Origin: an uncultured Lachnospiraceae bacterium
GTDB lineage: Bacteria > Bacillota > Clostridia > Lachnospirales > Lachnospiraceae
Direction of reading: 5' to 3'
Assembly (NCBI GenBank): GCA_947631755.1
Contig: CANRMO010000168.1
Location: forward strand, 1 to 5,367
DNA: 5,367 bases
Translations under genes and position numbers: made by a program
Part shown: in pieces, positions 5,117 through 5,367 of the stretch
Position numbering within the stretch: the stretch's first letter is position 1
Layout: every line of letters begins with the position of its first letter
The notes under the pieces: model-generated
The model's database searches: none
What the model saw: only the letters and a program-made list of their open reading frames with translations
Told to the model about the DNA's origin: nothing

Positions 5117-5367
5117 ATGAAAAAATTCAAAAATTTAAAAAGAAAAAGAGCAGTTATAAGTGGTGCGCTGGCAGCAGCTTTAATGGCTACGACTGTTTCA
5201 AGTGTTGATTTTATGCCAGGGAAGGAAGCAAAGGCGGGGGCAGCTTCTGCTGTACCGGACGCAGTGGCCACAGGGGAAATTACTGAAAAAAGAACGAAAT
5301 TTGTCAAGCAGTTTGCCATGTCCGACGGCAGTTACACCGCTGCCACTTACTCCATGCCGGTACATTA
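5117..5367 (+). CDS. Secreted protein N-terminus, RHS/wall-associated-like (3' truncated by window edge)
   Basis: Only 83 complete codons are visible and the frame runs off the right edge. The start is ATG 5117, with AGGGGGGAG just upstream. The N-terminus is a classic Sec signal peptide: a basic stretch KKFKNLKRKR (2-11), a hydrophobic core AVISGALAAALMA (12-24), and a likely signal peptidase I site after AKA (38-40). No lipobox Cys is present. The mature part carries RTKFVKQFAMSDGSYTAATY followed by SMPVH, and the partial codon TA suggests Tyr next. This matches my recollection of the N-terminal segment of large secreted RHS-repeat/WapA-like proteins of clostridia, where a phrase of the form DGSYTA...Y..PVHY is followed by a GKWxEID motif. 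If so, the gene would be several kilobases long and may carry a variable toxin tip. Only the signal peptide is certain; the family call is inference from a short stretch. Confidence 0.75.
   Translation, partial: MKKFKNLKRKRAVISGALAAALMATTVSSVDFMPGKEAKAGAASAVPDAVATGEITEKRTKFVKQFAMSDGSYTAATYSMPVH

Noticed and set aside
5071..5319. 82-codon minus strand ORF opposite the secreted-protein start
   Set aside because: The + strand frame has a ribosome binding site, signal peptide and promoter; the hydrophobic antisense product mirrors the Ala-rich signal peptide.

Overview
The window looks like chromosomal DNA from a Gram-positive, gut-type clostridium, most likely in the Lachnospiraceae. That placement is inference, and no ribosomal RNA is present to confirm it. 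The clues are AGGAGG-type ribosome binding sites, sigma-A promoters, moderate-to-low GC that varies between genes, a soluble GAF-PAS hybrid kinase of a type common in that family, and a small XRE regulator of a familiar Lachnospiraceae form. All convincing genes except two relics lie on the + strand.

Layout. (1) 1-1163 is the 3' part of an ABC exporter half-transporter (last TM helices plus a complete NBD). (2) 1235-3756 is a cytoplasmic hybrid sensor histidine kinase (GAF, PAS, HisKA, HATPase, REC, REC). It is driven by its own near-consensus promoter but split by a one-base frameshift near 1886-1893 inside the PAS domain. (3) 3796-4136 looks like a small self-contained transcription unit: promoter, leader hairpin, strong ribosome binding site, a 42-codon ORF and an intrinsic terminator. 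(4) 4136-4276 is a non-coding repeat-like element with two hairpins, bounded by near-identical 24-bp direct repeats. (5) 4339-4557 is a small XRE/HTH regulator, followed 31 nt later by a methyltransferase relic with a stop at codon 5 and a cut after about 61 codons. (6) 4773-4979 holds two minus-strand relics: a YafQ/RelE-type toxin fragment and the C-terminus of another XRE-type regulator. (7) 5117 to the end is the start of a secreted protein with a signal peptide, resembling the N-termini of large RHS/wall-associated proteins.

How it fits together. The exporter and the kinase sit next to each other, but the kinase has its own promoter, so nothing proves a shared pathway. The segment from about 4560 to 5000 reads as gene debris left by rearrangement. 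It lies between a repeat element and a possible polymorphic surface or toxin gene, which suggests a variable accessory region. The item least explained by known families is the 42-codon ORF in its compact transcription unit. I see no complete new multi-gene system.
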